A DNA stretch of 64,000 nt from Tubulanus polymorphus (GCF_964204645.1 NC_134026.1:18804650-18868649); one strand, 5' to 3'; positions 43,881-56,042 are shown, numbered from the stretch's first letter. Notes: a model not told the origin generated them from the letters alone. A program made the numbers and translations.

Positions 43881-45335
43881 ATGAAATTGTTGTTTTTAAT
43901 CGCCATCGCGGCGTCACTCGCGCAGGCGTGTTCGGCGAAACCACCGAATATCGTCTTCATCGTTGCAGACGACCTGGGGTGGAATGACGTCAGCTGGCAC
44001 AATCCCGACATGAAGACTCCAAATCTTGAAGGTTTAGCGAGAAATGGAATCATCCTTAACCAATCGTACGTTCAGCAGGTGTGTTCTCCGTCGCGGAGCG
44101 CCTGGTTAAGCGGTTATTATCCTTATCACACCGGTCTACAGCACGGGGTCATACGGCCTTACGCCGCTTATGGACTTCCGTTGAATATCACGACATTGCC
44201 TGAGAAGTTGAAGCAGGCTGGCTACCGCACACACATAGTCGGCAAATGGCATCAAGGATTCTGCAACTGGAGATATACCCCGACATATCGCGGTTTCGAT
44301 TCTTTCATGGGATTTTATGTCGGTTCTGAAGATTATTACACCCATACCAGGATGAATGGTCTGGATTTCAGATTCAACGAGAAACCGCTGCGAACGTTCA
44401 ATGGCACTCATAGTTGTTACGTATTTACTCAAAGGGCGCGTGACATTATCAAAACTCACAAACAAGAAGAAGGTCCGTTGTTTTTGTACTTACCTTTCCA
44501 GAACGTCCACAGTCCTCTCCAAGTCCCAACACAGTACGAAGACCTTTATCAAAACATTCGAAATCAACCACGTCGAATTTATTCGGGGATGGTCTCAATG
44601 CTCGACGAAGCCATTGGAAATGTAACTTCTGCTTTGAAAGAAAGTGGAATGTACGAAAATACTATCGTAATCTTCACTACCGATAACGGCGGTCAACCGG
44701 CTAGCGCAGGCAATAACTGGCCACTTCGTGGTGCCAAAGCCACATTATGGGAGGGTGGAACGCGAGGTGCGGCATTCATCCATAGTCCGTTGTTAAAAAA
44801 GTCTGGCTACGTTTATGACGGTATGATACATGCGGTCGACTGGTTCCCGAGTATTCTTTCTATGGCATCTGTTCAAACTGATGATGATATAGATGGCGTG
44901 GACGTTTGGTCTAACGTTATCAACAACATGGATTCGCCGAGGAACACATTCGTTTACAACATCGATGAAATTTCGAAAAAAGGCGCCATTCGCGATGGTA
45001 ATTTCAAACTCATAGTGGGAAATCCTGGCTCTAAAGATGGCTGGTACCCCGTACCGAAACTTAGTTCTGACGGTATACCGACACACAACGTACACAGAAG
45101 GGAAGATAATCTTATTTTTCGGAGCTGGCCATTCGATCAGGTGAAACTGTTTAATTTGAGCAATGATCCGACTGAACACTACGATCTATCGAAATCAAAA
45201 CCGATGGTAGTCGAGAAAATGCTCCAAACGTTTCAAAATCACTTGAAAAGTTTGGTACCGGCAAAACTAAATAAGCGGGATCCAAAATCTAATCCAAAGT
45301 TCTACAATGGCACTTGGAGCCCAGGCTGGTGTTAA
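43881..45335 (+). CDS. ARSB: Arylsulfatase B-like lysosomal sulfatase, single coding exon, 484 aa
   Basis: Hydrolyses sulfate esters, by family N-acetylgalactosamine 4-sulfate of dermatan/chondroitin sulfate, in lysosomes. Signal peptide about residues 1-19 (MKLLFLIAIAASLAQACSA). Metal ligands D30, D31, D268, N269; the CSPSR box at 68-72 with Cys68 the residue converted to formylglycine; K122, H124, H210 and K286 complete the active site. N-glycosylation sites at 60, 102, 173 and 247. Slightly shorter than human ARSB (533 aa), ending ...GTWSPGWC. The ATG directly follows an acceptor-like TATATTCCAG, suggesting an intron in the 5' untranslated region and a spliced leader exon (a possible donor AAG/GTACTT lies at about 43651). 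The coding region has no intron, unlike vertebrate ARSB. AATAAA follows at 45464. Substrate within the ARSB/ARSI/ARSJ group is inferred. Confidence 0.93.
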   Translation: MKLLFLIAIAASLAQACSAKPPNIVFIVADDLGWNDVSWHNPDMKTPNLEGLARNGIILNQSYVQQVCSPSRSAWLSGYYPYHTGLQHGVIRPYAAYGLPLNITTLPEKLKQAGYRTHIVGKWHQGFCNWRYTPTYRGFDSFMGFYVGSEDYYTHTRMNGLDFRFNEKPLRTFNGTHSCYVFTQRARDIIKTHKQEEGPLFLYLPFQNVHSPLQVPTQYEDLYQNIRNQPRRIYSGMVSMLDEAIGNVTSALKESGMYENTIVIFTTDNGGQPASAGNNWPLRGAKATLWEGGTRGAAFIHSPLLKKSGYVYDGMIHAVDWFPSILSMASVQTDDDIDGVDVWSNVINNMDSPRNTFVYNIDEISKKGAIRDGNFKLIVGNPGSKDGWYPVPKLSSDGIPTHNVHRREDNLIFRSWPFDQVKLFNLSNDPTEHYDLSKSKPMVVEKMLQTFQNHLKSLVPAKLNKRDPKSNPKFYNGTWSPGWC

Positions 45336-45463
45336 CAGTTGAATTAAGTTAAGCTGGATAGTTAAGCTGGATTTAAATTTTCGAAATTTGAGCGCAAAAG
45401 AGGTAAAAGGTCAATGAATTATGAAACCTTGACAGTCTTATGATAAGTTCAAAAAACTAGAAC

Positions 45464-45469
45464 AATAAA
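45464..45469 (+). promoter_or_regulatory. Poly(A) signal of the arylsulfatase gene
   Basis: AATAAA 129 nt after the stop codon, in the expected place for a short 3' untranslated region. Confidence 0.7.
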
Positions 45470-46077
45470 TATATGTAGGCCTATATGTACAAAATCACAG
45501 TAGTTTACTTTCTGTTATCTTGTTCACCCACTAAATTTTCATGATGTTATTTTTTTGGGATCTGAAAATAGGAATTGACAGTTATTCATTTGATTGGTAA
45601 ATTCGATTTGATTTGATTTGGTGTCTCTTACAAATCCACCACACCTGCCGGGAGCGAAACAGGGGTTTGATTTTGAAATCGGAAATCGAAGTACAGATAT
45701 ACATTTATATAGTTGTGTGATCGACGGTAGGATTAACAGACTTTTACGTATTAATCGAAGTATATAATTGGAAATTTCGGCTCCGGCTCATTCAAACAAC
45801 ATTCCGACCAGTCTAAACCGGCAAATGACTCATTCTGGTGTCAAGAGTTTACACGACTAGTGTCTATTGTGGCGTATGTCGCACAAAATGGCACATATGA
45901 TACTCCAACTAACAGAACTGACCGCGGGAGCACACCGAGCCGTTCACTAATTGACGTGGAAAAATCGAGATCGATAATATCATATCAAAAACATGTGGTA
46001 CTCGAATGTAGGTAAAAATGTCCCGGAAAATATGCCCCGGAAAAAAGTCCCACGTGTAAATTGCACACTAACCATAA
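45470..46077. other. Intergenic; ends in a GTCCCGG-type minisatellite fragment
   Basis: No gene. GGTAAAAATGTCCCGGAAAA at about 46012, with further GCCCCGGAAAA units to 46052, matches the minisatellite at 48063-48175 on the far side of the following element. Confidence 0.5.
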
Positions 46078-47636
46078 AACTAGGGGTGCACGGACACCAT
46101 GCCCACTTGGGAAGTGGTTTCAAATGCTCAACATTCTAACAGTTTCAGCATTCAACGCCCCTTGGTGACTATATACAAAACCCAATGACCTTAAAATTCA
46201 CCACAATGATAGAATATGTCAAGAGCTACAACTTTGCTATTGATTGTGGTTACGAAATATGCATAGGTACCAATATTTTATGGAAATACTAAGTTATCTT
46301 ACTATTCAATGCCCCCTGGTGACCATATGCAAAAAACAATTACCTTGAAACTTACCACACATAGAACATGTTATGAGCTACAACTTCGCAATTGATTGTG
46401 GTAACAAAATATACCTAGGTACCAATATAGTATGGAAATACTAAGTTATTCTACTATTCAACGCCCCCTGGTAACCATATACTGAAAGCAATTACCTTAA
46501 AACTCACCACAATCATAGAATATGCCATGAGCTACAAGTTTGCAATTGATTTTAATTAGAAAATATGCATAGGTACCAAAATATTATGGAAATACTAAGT
46601 GATCCTACTATTCAACGCCCCCTGGTGACAAAATCCAATGACCTTATAACTCCCCACAATCATAAGATATGTCAAGAGCTACAACTTTGCAATTGATCGT
46701 GAAAATATGCATAGATACCAATACAATATGGAAAAACTAATTGATTGTAAAATTCAACGCCCCCTGGTTACCGTATACAAAAACCAATGACCTTGAAACT
46801 CACCAAATTCATAGAAAATGCAATGAACTACAAGTCTGCAATTGATTGTAGTTACAAAATATGCAGATACCATTATAAGCAGACAAATTGCATATCATTC
46901 AATATCTAACTCCCCCTGGTGGCAAGAACAAAGAATTGGGTGATCCCAAATTCCATATGAGGAGATTTTATCCTATGACTGTGCTAATAATGGTCGATTA
47001 TGATGGCTATAAGACTTCAAACCTACGGCTATTTTCCTCAAAAAAACTTTTTTCCACCTATGAATGAATACTGATGACACTAAGATGGCCGCCAATTGCG
47101 TGATAATTGGCTGATCGAAAATACCTGCCACATGCATCAAAGATCCCTTTACATAGAATACCCACCACAAATTACAATGGAAAATGCCAAACCATTAGGA
47201 AGCTACAGGACTCAGTTCAGGACAAAATAGACGTTTTTGGACACAAAAAAAGGTCACAGGACGGCCATCTTGAGTCCGATCGCCCCATTCTTTCTCATGC
47301 TGATGGGCCCTTAGGGGATACAAAAATATGTGAACGAGCAGGGCAATTGATTAAAGCGTCTTCAAAATTTCCCTCGAAAACTTCAAAAATGTGTAAAAAG
47401 TGCTGATTTTGGCGAACAACAATGGCTGCCAGTCGGCCATCTTGAATCTGACTGGGCCAATTTTCGGGCTGAGGATGTGTCTCGGGTAGATACATGTACA
47501 TCAAATATCAAGACATTACCTTGCAGCGTCTTCAAAACTTCACAGAATAACTGGATTCCGTCTACGGACGGACGGAGGACGGACGGAAAGTGAACGCAAT
47601 AGCCCGCTGGGATTTAAGTCCAAAGTGGGCTAAAAA
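46078..47636 (-). mobile_element. Tandem-repeat-cored element, copy 3 (longest)
   Basis: Same orientation and order as copy 1: AACTAGGGGTGCACGGACAC at the left, then six units of about 150 bp marked by GCCCCCTGGTGACC (46157, 46311, 46464, 46616, 46761, 46912), then a unique part with AAGATGGCCGCCAATTGCGT and a GACGGACGGAGGACGGACGG stretch, ending AGCCCGCTGGG...GGGCTAAAAA. The repeat number and period are the most regular of the copies. Confidence 0.8.
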
Positions 47637-48062
47637 GAATTCAGTGAGTGACCATGTGAATTATAGGCCTAGAATTTTGGAATTAATTAATTTTGCCTAT
47701 TGAGAACCTGTGAACTCATTACATGACACGTCAAATTCAAGAAGATTTTATAATTGAATTAAATGCGCAGTTGCTAAATTACATATCATTAATGGAGAAA
47801 TTTATGAAAAGTTATTAAGTAAATACACAGTTACTTCAAATAATACGTCAAATTTAAGAAGATTTTAAAGGCTGCATATGTAATTCTACGTATCTATGGG
47901 TTCTAGACACTAGATAGTTCATAGAACATGTACTTGTTTCTAGTGTCAGTCATTTATTTGGATATCCTAAGTACAGGTCAAAATTATTGCGCGCGTACGT
48001 TTTTACGTTTTCTTAAACATGTATAACTATGCATTCTTGGAATGAAACACGAGCAGCACGGT
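47637..48062. other. Intergenic, short direct repeats
   Basis: The motif ACGTCAAATT(C/T)AAGAAGATTTTA occurs twice (about 47728 and 47845), flanked by similar text; a degenerate duplication. No gene seen. Confidence 0.4.
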
Positions 48063-48175
48063 ATGCGGTAAAAATGTCCCGGGAAAAATGTACCGGAAAA
48101 TATGTCCCTGGAAAATATGTCCCCGGAAAAAAATGTCCCAGGGAAAAAATGTCCCCGGAAAAAAATGTCCCAGTC
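48063..48175. repeat. Minisatellite, unit about 14-19 bp (AAAAATGTCCCCGG)
   Basis: Six or so imperfect units of AAAATGTCCCNGG in a row. Related text lies at 46012-46052. Confidence 0.85.
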
Positions 48176-48985
48176 TATGATTACTAACTTAATTAATATA
48201 GTTAATTTCACATCATAATAACACCAGACAACAAACTTGGCAATACATTTTAATTACAATTTTAACATTTGATAACAAATAATGGTTCTACTTTGATTTA
48301 ATTATTCGTATTATAAATTTAAAGAAAACTATATAGAAAATTTCTGCCGAGAAGAATGTTCACATAGATAGTTTCCAGTTTCAAAGGGGTAGTACACGCG
48401 ATGCAACGAGAAGTATAAACCCGTGAAAAGTGATAATCACGCGAATAATTAAAGGGTTCTCTGCCGAATGGTCAAAATTAAGAAAATAACTATTCTTACT
48501 AATTTCCCAATTTTGTGAGACCAAGTTTCCCTCCCCAATATTATATATACATGATACATGATGATATACCAAGAAGCATTCTTCATCGCTAGAGAATTTT
48601 TCTCGATTGAATGGTTACGTTGTTAGGAAATTTACCTAAATCACCATAGATAATGATGAAATTGCGGTAACTGTACTTGGTATATAGTATGTACAGTCTG
48701 CTCAATTATTCAAGTTTGTACCCAAATTTCACATCCTTTTGTTAAGATGAGTAATGCACATTTATTAAAGTGTATCAGTCTGTTCCTTTCAAAACCACTA
48801 GAGCCATGTATATCTCTAGTTTTTTGAGAACGACCTGTCCCGATGAAAGATGATATCCCGATAGCAATACTTCACATTTTTCCACCACAAAAACAATCTT
48901 CAGGAGTGTTACGCATTCTCACTTTGAATCTAGCGTATACTTAAGATATAGCAATGGCACCCATAAAGGGATAGTAAGAAATTAA

Positions 48986-49388
48986 AGGCGAATTTATCTT
49001 GTCAAATCAGATTTGATTTTCCTAATTATAATTTGGTAGTCACGTGTAATCTAATCAAATAAGATTTGCACAACAAGATGAATTTGACGCCTTGTTCCAG
49101 ACGGCTGACAAGAAAATACTGTCCCACTTTTTAAAATATTATTTCCTATGAACGAGTTTCAGGTTTCTCTTTCAGTTTTGACATTTGTATTAGTTTTTCG
49201 AAATAAATTAGTGAGTCTATACCATCTTCAAATCCTATCAAATCACCTCCGGGGGTGAATTGATGATTTGACAAGTCGATCTGAATTTGATGCCGTGTTA
49301 AATTAAAAAATTAGACCAAATCAAATTTGATTATGACGAAAACAATTTTACTTAAAATCAAATTTGATTTGACATGATAAATTCGCCT
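48986..49388. mobile_element. MITE with 36-bp terminal inverted repeats and TAA target duplication
   Basis: AGGCGAATTTATCTTGTCAA at the left continues through ATCAGATTTGATTTT; the right end is its near-exact complement, ending ATTCGCCT. TAA flanks both sides (48983-48985 and 49389-49391). About 400 bp without coding capacity; fits PIF/Harbinger-type target choice. Confidence 0.85.
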
Positions 49389-49394
49389 TAAACC

Positions 49395-49555
49395 AGGGGC
49401 AAGTTGGTTAAAGGTAACCGGTGGTTTTATACCATAGTAACAATGAACTTTCACTACTGTCACTACGTCAACTTTCCACTGGTTAACTCTAACCAACGTT
49501 TGAACATGGACGTATAAACTAGATTAAACGTCCATGGTTTGACCAACTGGCCCCG
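49395..49555 (+). mobile_element. Small MITE, GGGGCCA...TTAACC family
   Basis: Starts GGGGCAAGTTGGTTAAAGGT and ends CAACTGGCCCC, with CACTGGTTAACTCTAACCAA inside. Lies 6 bp from the right end of the preceding MITE. Relatives at 6561-6680 and 59948-60071. Confidence 0.7.
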
Positions 49556-52499
49556 CTGTGTAATCATATACGTAAAATCTTTACAGGCCTGTAGGGGGCT
49601 GCTAAGCCTAGCAACATAATTTGATAAAGAATATTTTTATGAAGAGAATCATTGTATTAGATCATGCTCCAGATGATTGTGTCAAATTGTGGAATAGAAC
49701 GTCCCAAAAGCTAATCTGCCAATGATTAATTGTGTACATTTGTACGTAAATTCTGTAAGATGGCTCCACGGTCAACAGGCACCAATCATTCTTCATATTC
49801 TGATTTAGTTTCATTTTTGCTTCATCTGAAATTTTGTAGGATGGCTTTGCTCTGTGGGGTTGAACTTTATTTGCTAGGCTAGGTTGTATTGAATTTATTT
49901 TTCTCTCACGGCAGTTAGTGGTGTAAGGGCTAGATGATTTGTCTTCCAGTTGTTTGAATTTTCATATTGCTGTTTTTTCTGTAGGAAGGCTCCTTTCCAG
50001 CGCTGCCGGGCAGCGCTACAAGATACCAGTACCTTGTTTTCAAATGCCTCCGATATTCACTTGCTTCTTTTTTCACTAGGACCCTTTGCGCGAATCAGGC
50101 GAAAATAGTATTGGAATTGTTTCAGAATACCCTCGCGGAATAGCATTGAATTTTATTGTGGCATCGGAACAATGAAACCCTGACTGTATTATACTTCATT
50201 GCCCAGTATCTATTTCCATTGAATTCTAGATATTTGCCGAATATTCTGTCGGATGCTGGATTCTGTCTTTCTGTGACTCAATTTCATTTGGGAATCACAA
50301 CACACGATGATACGTGTATATATTATCTCTAGCGTGACAGTAAATGTTAATGAAACAGAGTGTATTCGATAAAATCAGCTCTACTAGCTGCCGTCTCGCT
50401 CGTTGTGTCGTTCTAGTAACTGCCCACACAGCTCCTATTGATCGGCTACACCGCGCGTTCAGTCTCATTTCTTACAACACCCTGTTTTAACATACGCATT
50501 CGATGAAGCTCTCTTGCACTTGGAAAATATCTTTCGGCAGTTTTTCTGAACACTTTTAACGGATTATGAACTATCGTGCGTTCAGGTAAGGACGTGGTTT
50601 TCAAATTTTTAATTACTAGTGATCTAGTATTTTTCCTACATGGAGCTACTGATTGCTATCTCTGATGTAAGCTTTTTTGTCTTGAACATGTCTCTCCGTT
50701 CAATCTCGAAAGGAATTTAATTTCTTCAATCATGTTTGCTGCCTGTCTTCAAGGAAAATGTGAAAACGATAATTTATGAATTAAGTCATATGTTCAAATG
50801 CCTGAAGAAAGAATAGATTTCTTTTCTATTACATTTCATTTGCATGCATGTTAATCATTGAAAAAATACCTCGATATGTTAAGGTTTCTTTTTCATTTGA
50901 AGTTTTTATATTTTATCAAATACCTCAACAAAATGTCAGTCGATAGAAGTGTGTAATTTCAATTGAGTGAAGCCTGATGAAAATTAGCGCCAATCAGTTT
51001 CAGCGAGTGTGACATGTTGTCTTGCAGTTTATCAGCGTTGATCGATAGCTGTTCTATTTGATGGCTTTCAATGAATTGAATTTCATTATTTTTATGTTCA
51101 TTCCAGTCAATTGAATCCATGCTTAGCTATCAGGTTCATCGTCTTAAAGGGTAGGAGCTTGATTTAGAGTACGGTAGCAAAGATTCAGCCGCTTGTATAA
51201 GATTTCAACATCCTTTAGGGGCCTACTTTTATTTCTATTACCCGGTACAGTTAACACCATCATTATCCACCCAACTTAGCCCTGGGAAAAATGTGAGAGA
51301 CGGTCGTGTCGCATCTCGGAATGTAGAACATGTACGGCTGGTTGCAACTGGAGTTGCTGGCAGTTGCAAGGGCACATAGGTCGATGAGTTGCAATAGTGT
51401 TGCAACATGCCGACCACCTATGCCTCCCTTGTTCCCAGAGATGTCAATAAAGAATGGGGCCTAAATTTTATTTTACCTTTTCCTTCATTTACAGGGAGGG
51501 CCAAGCCAATTTTGAAAAAGATATGAACATTTTTTGTCTATGGATAAATAAGGGCCTCCAAGTTTTAGCCTATATCTTGCTTTACGTCGTTCGGATCTTG
51601 GTCTCCTAGTATCACGGTTTCTCACTCAATCTACTGTTATTGTTACTGTTAAAAATGACTTCTTTTCTAAATAATCAACTGGGATGTAGCTGTTACAACT
51701 TGCGTCGGTGTAGGATGTCTACAAAGTACGTAAAATTGTACATTAGATCTCATCGTTTAAACAAATGTCATAACCCTTCATTGTGAAGCCTGTTTCCTAA
51801 ACAGGTTGCGGTCATAAATCGATCAAAACTTGTTGGTAAAATGAATCGATGAATTTTTTCGCGATATTGGACTCGAGTGGTACGACAAATTCTTAGTTCG
51901 TGCGCGTATTCTTGAATTAGCTCGACTTCTCCGAAGTTATCTCGAATTTGATTTATAATTCAGACACGATCACATCGCTTTGGAATTGTATATGTTTTTG
52001 CCCGATGAACACGTTTAAGTCATTTTCTTGTTGACGCGAGTTGAATGAACGCGCGCCGGGAAAATTCCTGATACCATTAGCGTATACAGGTAGAGTAAGC
52101 GTGTGTATGTTGGCGATGCAGTGTTTTGTCTGTTGATATTGATCCGGTAGTTGACTTAATCCAGAAGCCTTTCTTCACGCTGAGCGGATGAAATATATGA
52201 CGATTACATCTGAGCGAGGATTTTTTTGCGTGTCATTAATAATATGATATCCCTCTATGCATGTTTTTTTTCATGTGTGATCGATAGTTTTGGGTGTTGC
52301 GTAATGAAGTGTATGTTACAAGATGCGAATTCCAAAATCTGTTGTTTGTGCTGTTGTAGTGTTATTCCGAAACAGAAGATGGTTAAAGTGTAGAATATGG
52401 GGTAATAGTGCAAGGGTTTACGAACGTATTCCATAAGTGGAATATGTTCAACAACCCGGTAAATATGCAGCCTTCCCCGGCAGAGATTCGAACCAAAGC
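49556..52499. other. Gene-poor region with one candidate start exon
   Basis: Apart from the candidate exon at 50566, no gene or element was recognised. The stretch 50310-50560 has a TATATATTAT and looks promoter-like, but this is weak. Confidence 0.3.
50566..50585 (+). CDS. Candidate first coding exon (20 nt)
   Basis: ATG followed by six codons and a strong donor (TTCAG/GTAAGG). If real, it starts a + strand gene with long introns whose next exon must accept phase 2. No partner exon in that phase was found in the window. A short ATG plus donor can arise by chance. Confidence 0.2.
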
Positions 52500-52605
52500 A
52501 TTAGCTGTGCGTGTACCGGTGCACCCCGGTCTACTGTGGCTGGGGTTCGTGCCGTGGCTGAGTGTAGCGATACCATCAGGTTCGAATCCCTGCTGAGGGA
52601 GGATG
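52500..52605 (+). mobile_element. tRNA-derived SINE copy
   Basis: CCCCGGTCTACTGTGGCTGG, then GTGCCGTGGCTGAGTG as an A-box region and CAGGTTCGAATCCCTGC as a good Pol III B-box, then GGGAGGATGG. Same order as 55718-55855. Confidence 0.75.
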
Positions 52606-53030
52606 GTAAATATACTGGGCACCTGGATGACTGATCGACTGGTTGACTGGTTGACTGGACGACTGGAGCCAAGTGTGCTCTGTCTCTGGCATCCTTTCGT
52701 CTAAGGAGACGATGGCGCAGCGCTGGTGCATCTTCTAGATCTAGTGTGGCTAAGGAGGCCGACTCTCGAATAGCAGTCATGGTTGCATTGACAGCAGATG
52801 AAGGCAGTGGAATTCTGGGTTCTGCTGCTCTTGCCTTCCTACGGATGCGCTTGGTTGACAGCCTCTCAAATCTGGCATGTTCAGCAACACTGCTCTGTAG
52901 TGCAGATGAATTAAGATATGTGTTTCGTCCTGGACCTACAAACCGGGTTCTACACTTGTGCCCAGAAAAGTTTATTTTTGAATTCAATTGTTCAGCGTTT
53001 ATATTCTGCCGTCATCAGGACTGAACTGAG
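52606..53030. other. Possible retroelement flank with a degenerate CTGATGA motif
   Basis: On the - strand, CCTGATGACGGCAG lies at about 53010, followed by CGCTGAAC, reminiscent of a degraded hammerhead-type motif. A 179-codon - strand frame overlaps this and the SINE, but it is compositionally odd and unrecognised. Confidence 0.3.
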
Positions 53031-55717
53031 TAGATTAAGATAATGGCTAATAAATACTGAAGTATTGAGTTTTTTTTTTCAGAATGACACCACATATTAA
53101 TGACTAAGAACGGGAAAGGGGTTTGCAACTTTAAAGAAGTTCCCATCATTTCATTATCTGATTGGTCTGAATTCAAAAGCCAAGGCATCTATATACACCA
53201 TCCTGCTGAAATTGCTGAAAAATTTATGTAAAGGCTAACAGAATGTTATCTGTCTTAAAATCTCAGCGCATGTTGCTCGCAGAGTATCCATTTAAATTGT
53301 TTTGAAAATGTCGAAGATTATCATAGATTGATGTGTCCAGATAGGGCTTATATGATTGACTGCAGTCCTCAAAATTTTTTTATGAATAACATTTCGGGTA
53401 AGACAACAAAATAAATTATTTACTCGCTCAAAATTTCCAGACCCTCCTTCTTGGCTTCGCATCCGCACTCACTTCATAGGGGTGGCCCTAACGACAGGAA
53501 AATCGCTCTTCATGTTTGCCCCTTATAGAAATAACCCAAGATCCACCCTTCAAATAACATCCATTTTAACTTCCTGTAATGAAAAATTAAATCATGGATA
53601 CATATAATAATTCAAAATTTGAAACAAAGGGGCACTCCCTATTTTCTTTATGATAGGCCTATCTATGATGAATGTAAGAATGGTTAATATGTTCTACAAA
53701 TTGAAAATTGATTGTATTTTCAAATTGTTCTAGTAAAACCTGCCCTGGAGGTGATTGGCTTGCATTATCACGCGCGAAAACCAATTTAGGACCACAGGGG
53801 CTCGTATCAGAGTTGTTAGGTAGAGTGAAAACGATTTAATCCAGTGTGTCGATAATGTATATAAGATAAAAGTTATTTCATATACATGATTTAGTTGCCT
53901 CGATCTCGAAATCTAGTGTACATAAGAATATCATGTCTAATCTTAAGAAATGCTCATGTTTGCAAAACCATGCATATTTCCTTCTGGCATTTTTACCTCA
54001 GGCATTTTTACCTATGGTATGGTTTTTCCTCTGGCATTTTCACCACTGGCGTTATTACCTATAGTATTTTTACCTCTGGTATTATTTATTACCTGGATTC
54101 ATTATAAACGCTGAATTTACAGATTATCGTTTTTACACAACCTACAATTCTGATGTGCGACCCTGTGTATAGGACTACAGTGTTAAAAATTTCTTCCGCC
54201 AATTCATCGCGATGACGACCCATCCCTGCCTTGGCTGCCCTGGAATTTGTGTAACTCTTAAGTGAATTTTTCAGTCCCGTGAGATCTGAGGCAAGCAGTG
54301 TCTGCTGTATTATGAAAAACCCTTCGCATAATTTTTCTATTCGTAGTTTTTATATCGATGAACAAAAATATCAACGTATGACGGAATGTAATTCTGTGCT
54401 TAGAGGGTAAGATTAAGATACATCCGATATCTGTCCTGGATTCTAAACAGTACTCCGATTTTGAAGAGCGCTGCATCATCCTATTTTCTATCTACACCAT
54501 CATATGTGACAAGTTATTCTATTCAATTGACTTATTGCCCAGTGGCATTTATCTATTACGAGCAGGAACGCCTGCTGAATTATGCAGGGATTCAAGCCAG
54601 CTCGGTTAGCTAAGAATTTCTAGCTCGCTGATCAATCAGTGATGGTGAATAGCGGCAAATCATTTGGTGACGATAACGCGGTTAGCGCTGGTTGCTGTGG
54701 ATAACCTTGACTCGTCAGTGTACGTAGTAGTACATTAACTACGGTATAGGTGATGTATAGATTATATAGATGTCAGAAGGATAAGTGCCTAGCGCCAGGA
54801 CTTTGGAATAAAGCCGGGATCATACGAGCATTTTTGGCAACTTTTCACGTGGTGCCAAATAGCCCGAGCCTGTTTGGCCCGACCAAAAAGTCATACCAGG
54901 CCAGAGCCAAATTTAAGCACGAGACAAATGATTGCGTTTGAATTGCAACTGGTACCGGAAATGACTCGGTTTGCTTTGTTTCAGCATTGTTTTGCATGGG
55001 CCAAATTTGGCTTGGGTCTGAATTGTATTATAGGATCCTTGTGCCGTATAAGAACAATTTATCATCGTCATTATAATTCAAAATGAAAAATCTTATATAG
55101 ATTGGCTGTCAAGCGGCCCTATATTTCCTACATTCCTCTGCAAAAATTGTTTTCCCTACTGATTCCTAATTTTTGGTTAAAGGGTTGTTTTCCCTACTTT
55201 TCAAAAAATAATTAATCCAGTCCACACATGATGAAATTTCACGATTCTTCTGAGATATCAGCATTTTGCGATCTCAATATCCTTGGTATAAGTTCTTGTG
55301 CTGTCACGTAAGAAGTCGATGCCTGTGGAAGTGTATCATGTTTTGATATTGAATGTAGCCTACCAGAAAATAATAAATGAGGATGTCGGAGCATTCCTGG
55401 TATAAGTAAAACAAAAGTTGTGACTACATTCCCTATACTTTATGCCCTGTCCAACATTCTAGAATACCTATCTTCAGTCGCTTGTCGGTTTGGACTGGTT
55501 GGAAGATTGTTTGAACAAACCGAAAATGAAATTTCTGATTATGTAGTTTGATTTAAAGAAAAAAATTCTGTACTTTCGACCACCGATCTCACAACTATTT
55601 CTGCGCTTCGATTTGCGATTTCAAAATCGAATCCCTGGTTTTGCTCCAGGCAGGCGTGGTGGGTTTGCAAGCAATACCAAACCAAATCGAGAACAGGGTT
55701 AATTCCATCCTCCCTCT
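53031..55717. other. Intergenic, with a GGTAAAAATGCC-type minisatellite
   Basis: No gene recognised. Several unplaced short repeats occur; the minisatellite at 53983-54090 is listed separately. Confidence 0.4.
53983..54090. repeat. Minisatellite, unit about 17 bp (GGCATTTTTACCTCT)
   Basis: About six imperfect units of GGCATTTTTACCT(C/A)T. The complement GGTAAAAATG is shared with the start of the minisatellites at 46012 and 48063. Confidence 0.8.
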
Positions 55718-55855
55718 GCAGGGATTCGAACCTGATGGCATCACTAGACTCAGCCACGGCACAAACCCCTGCCACAGTAGACCGGGTGCGCAGGCACACG
55801 CTTTGCCGCATGAAAATTTGCAGTACCAACCAGATTGCATGTTGTATAATTGCTG
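55718..55855 (-). mobile_element. tRNA-derived SINE, best copy in the window
   Basis: On the - strand: CATGCAATCTGGTTGG, TTTTCATGCGGCAAAGCG, CTGCGCACCCGGTCTACTG, TTGTGCCGTGGCTGAGTC (A-box region), CAGGTTCGAATCCCTGC (B-box), GGGAGGATGG. The cloverleaf is not completed, so it is a SINE and not a tRNA gene. Confidence 0.8.
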
Positions 55856-55954
55856 AGGCAAATTTCACGGAAGAACTGTAAATGGGAAAACCCGGGCTAA
55901 AATAACACGGGATTTCTTATTGACTAATATTGACATCATCTAAGCTGCGTATGT

Positions 55955-56042
55955 ATCTGCGCACTCGGTCTAGTGTGGCGGAGTTTTGTACCGTGGCTAT
56001 CTCGATGCCATCAGGTTCGAATTCCTGCCGCGGGAGGATGGG
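55955..56042 (+). mobile_element. tRNA-derived SINE, partial copy in opposite orientation
   Basis: CTGCGCACTCGGTCTAGTGT, TTGTACCGTGGCT, CATCAGGTTCGAATTCCTGC, GGGAGGATGG. About 100 bp from the previous copy, so the two form an inverted pair. Confidence 0.75.

Noticed and set aside
46078-46950. Regular repeats of about 150 bp considered as a CRISPR-like array
   Set aside because: Repeats are contiguous, long and degenerate without unique spacers, in a clearly eukaryotic context.
52448-52987. 179-codon frame on the - strand
   Set aside because: It overlaps a SINE on the opposite strand, has an odd Arg/Ser/Ala/Pro-rich composition, and no recognised domain.
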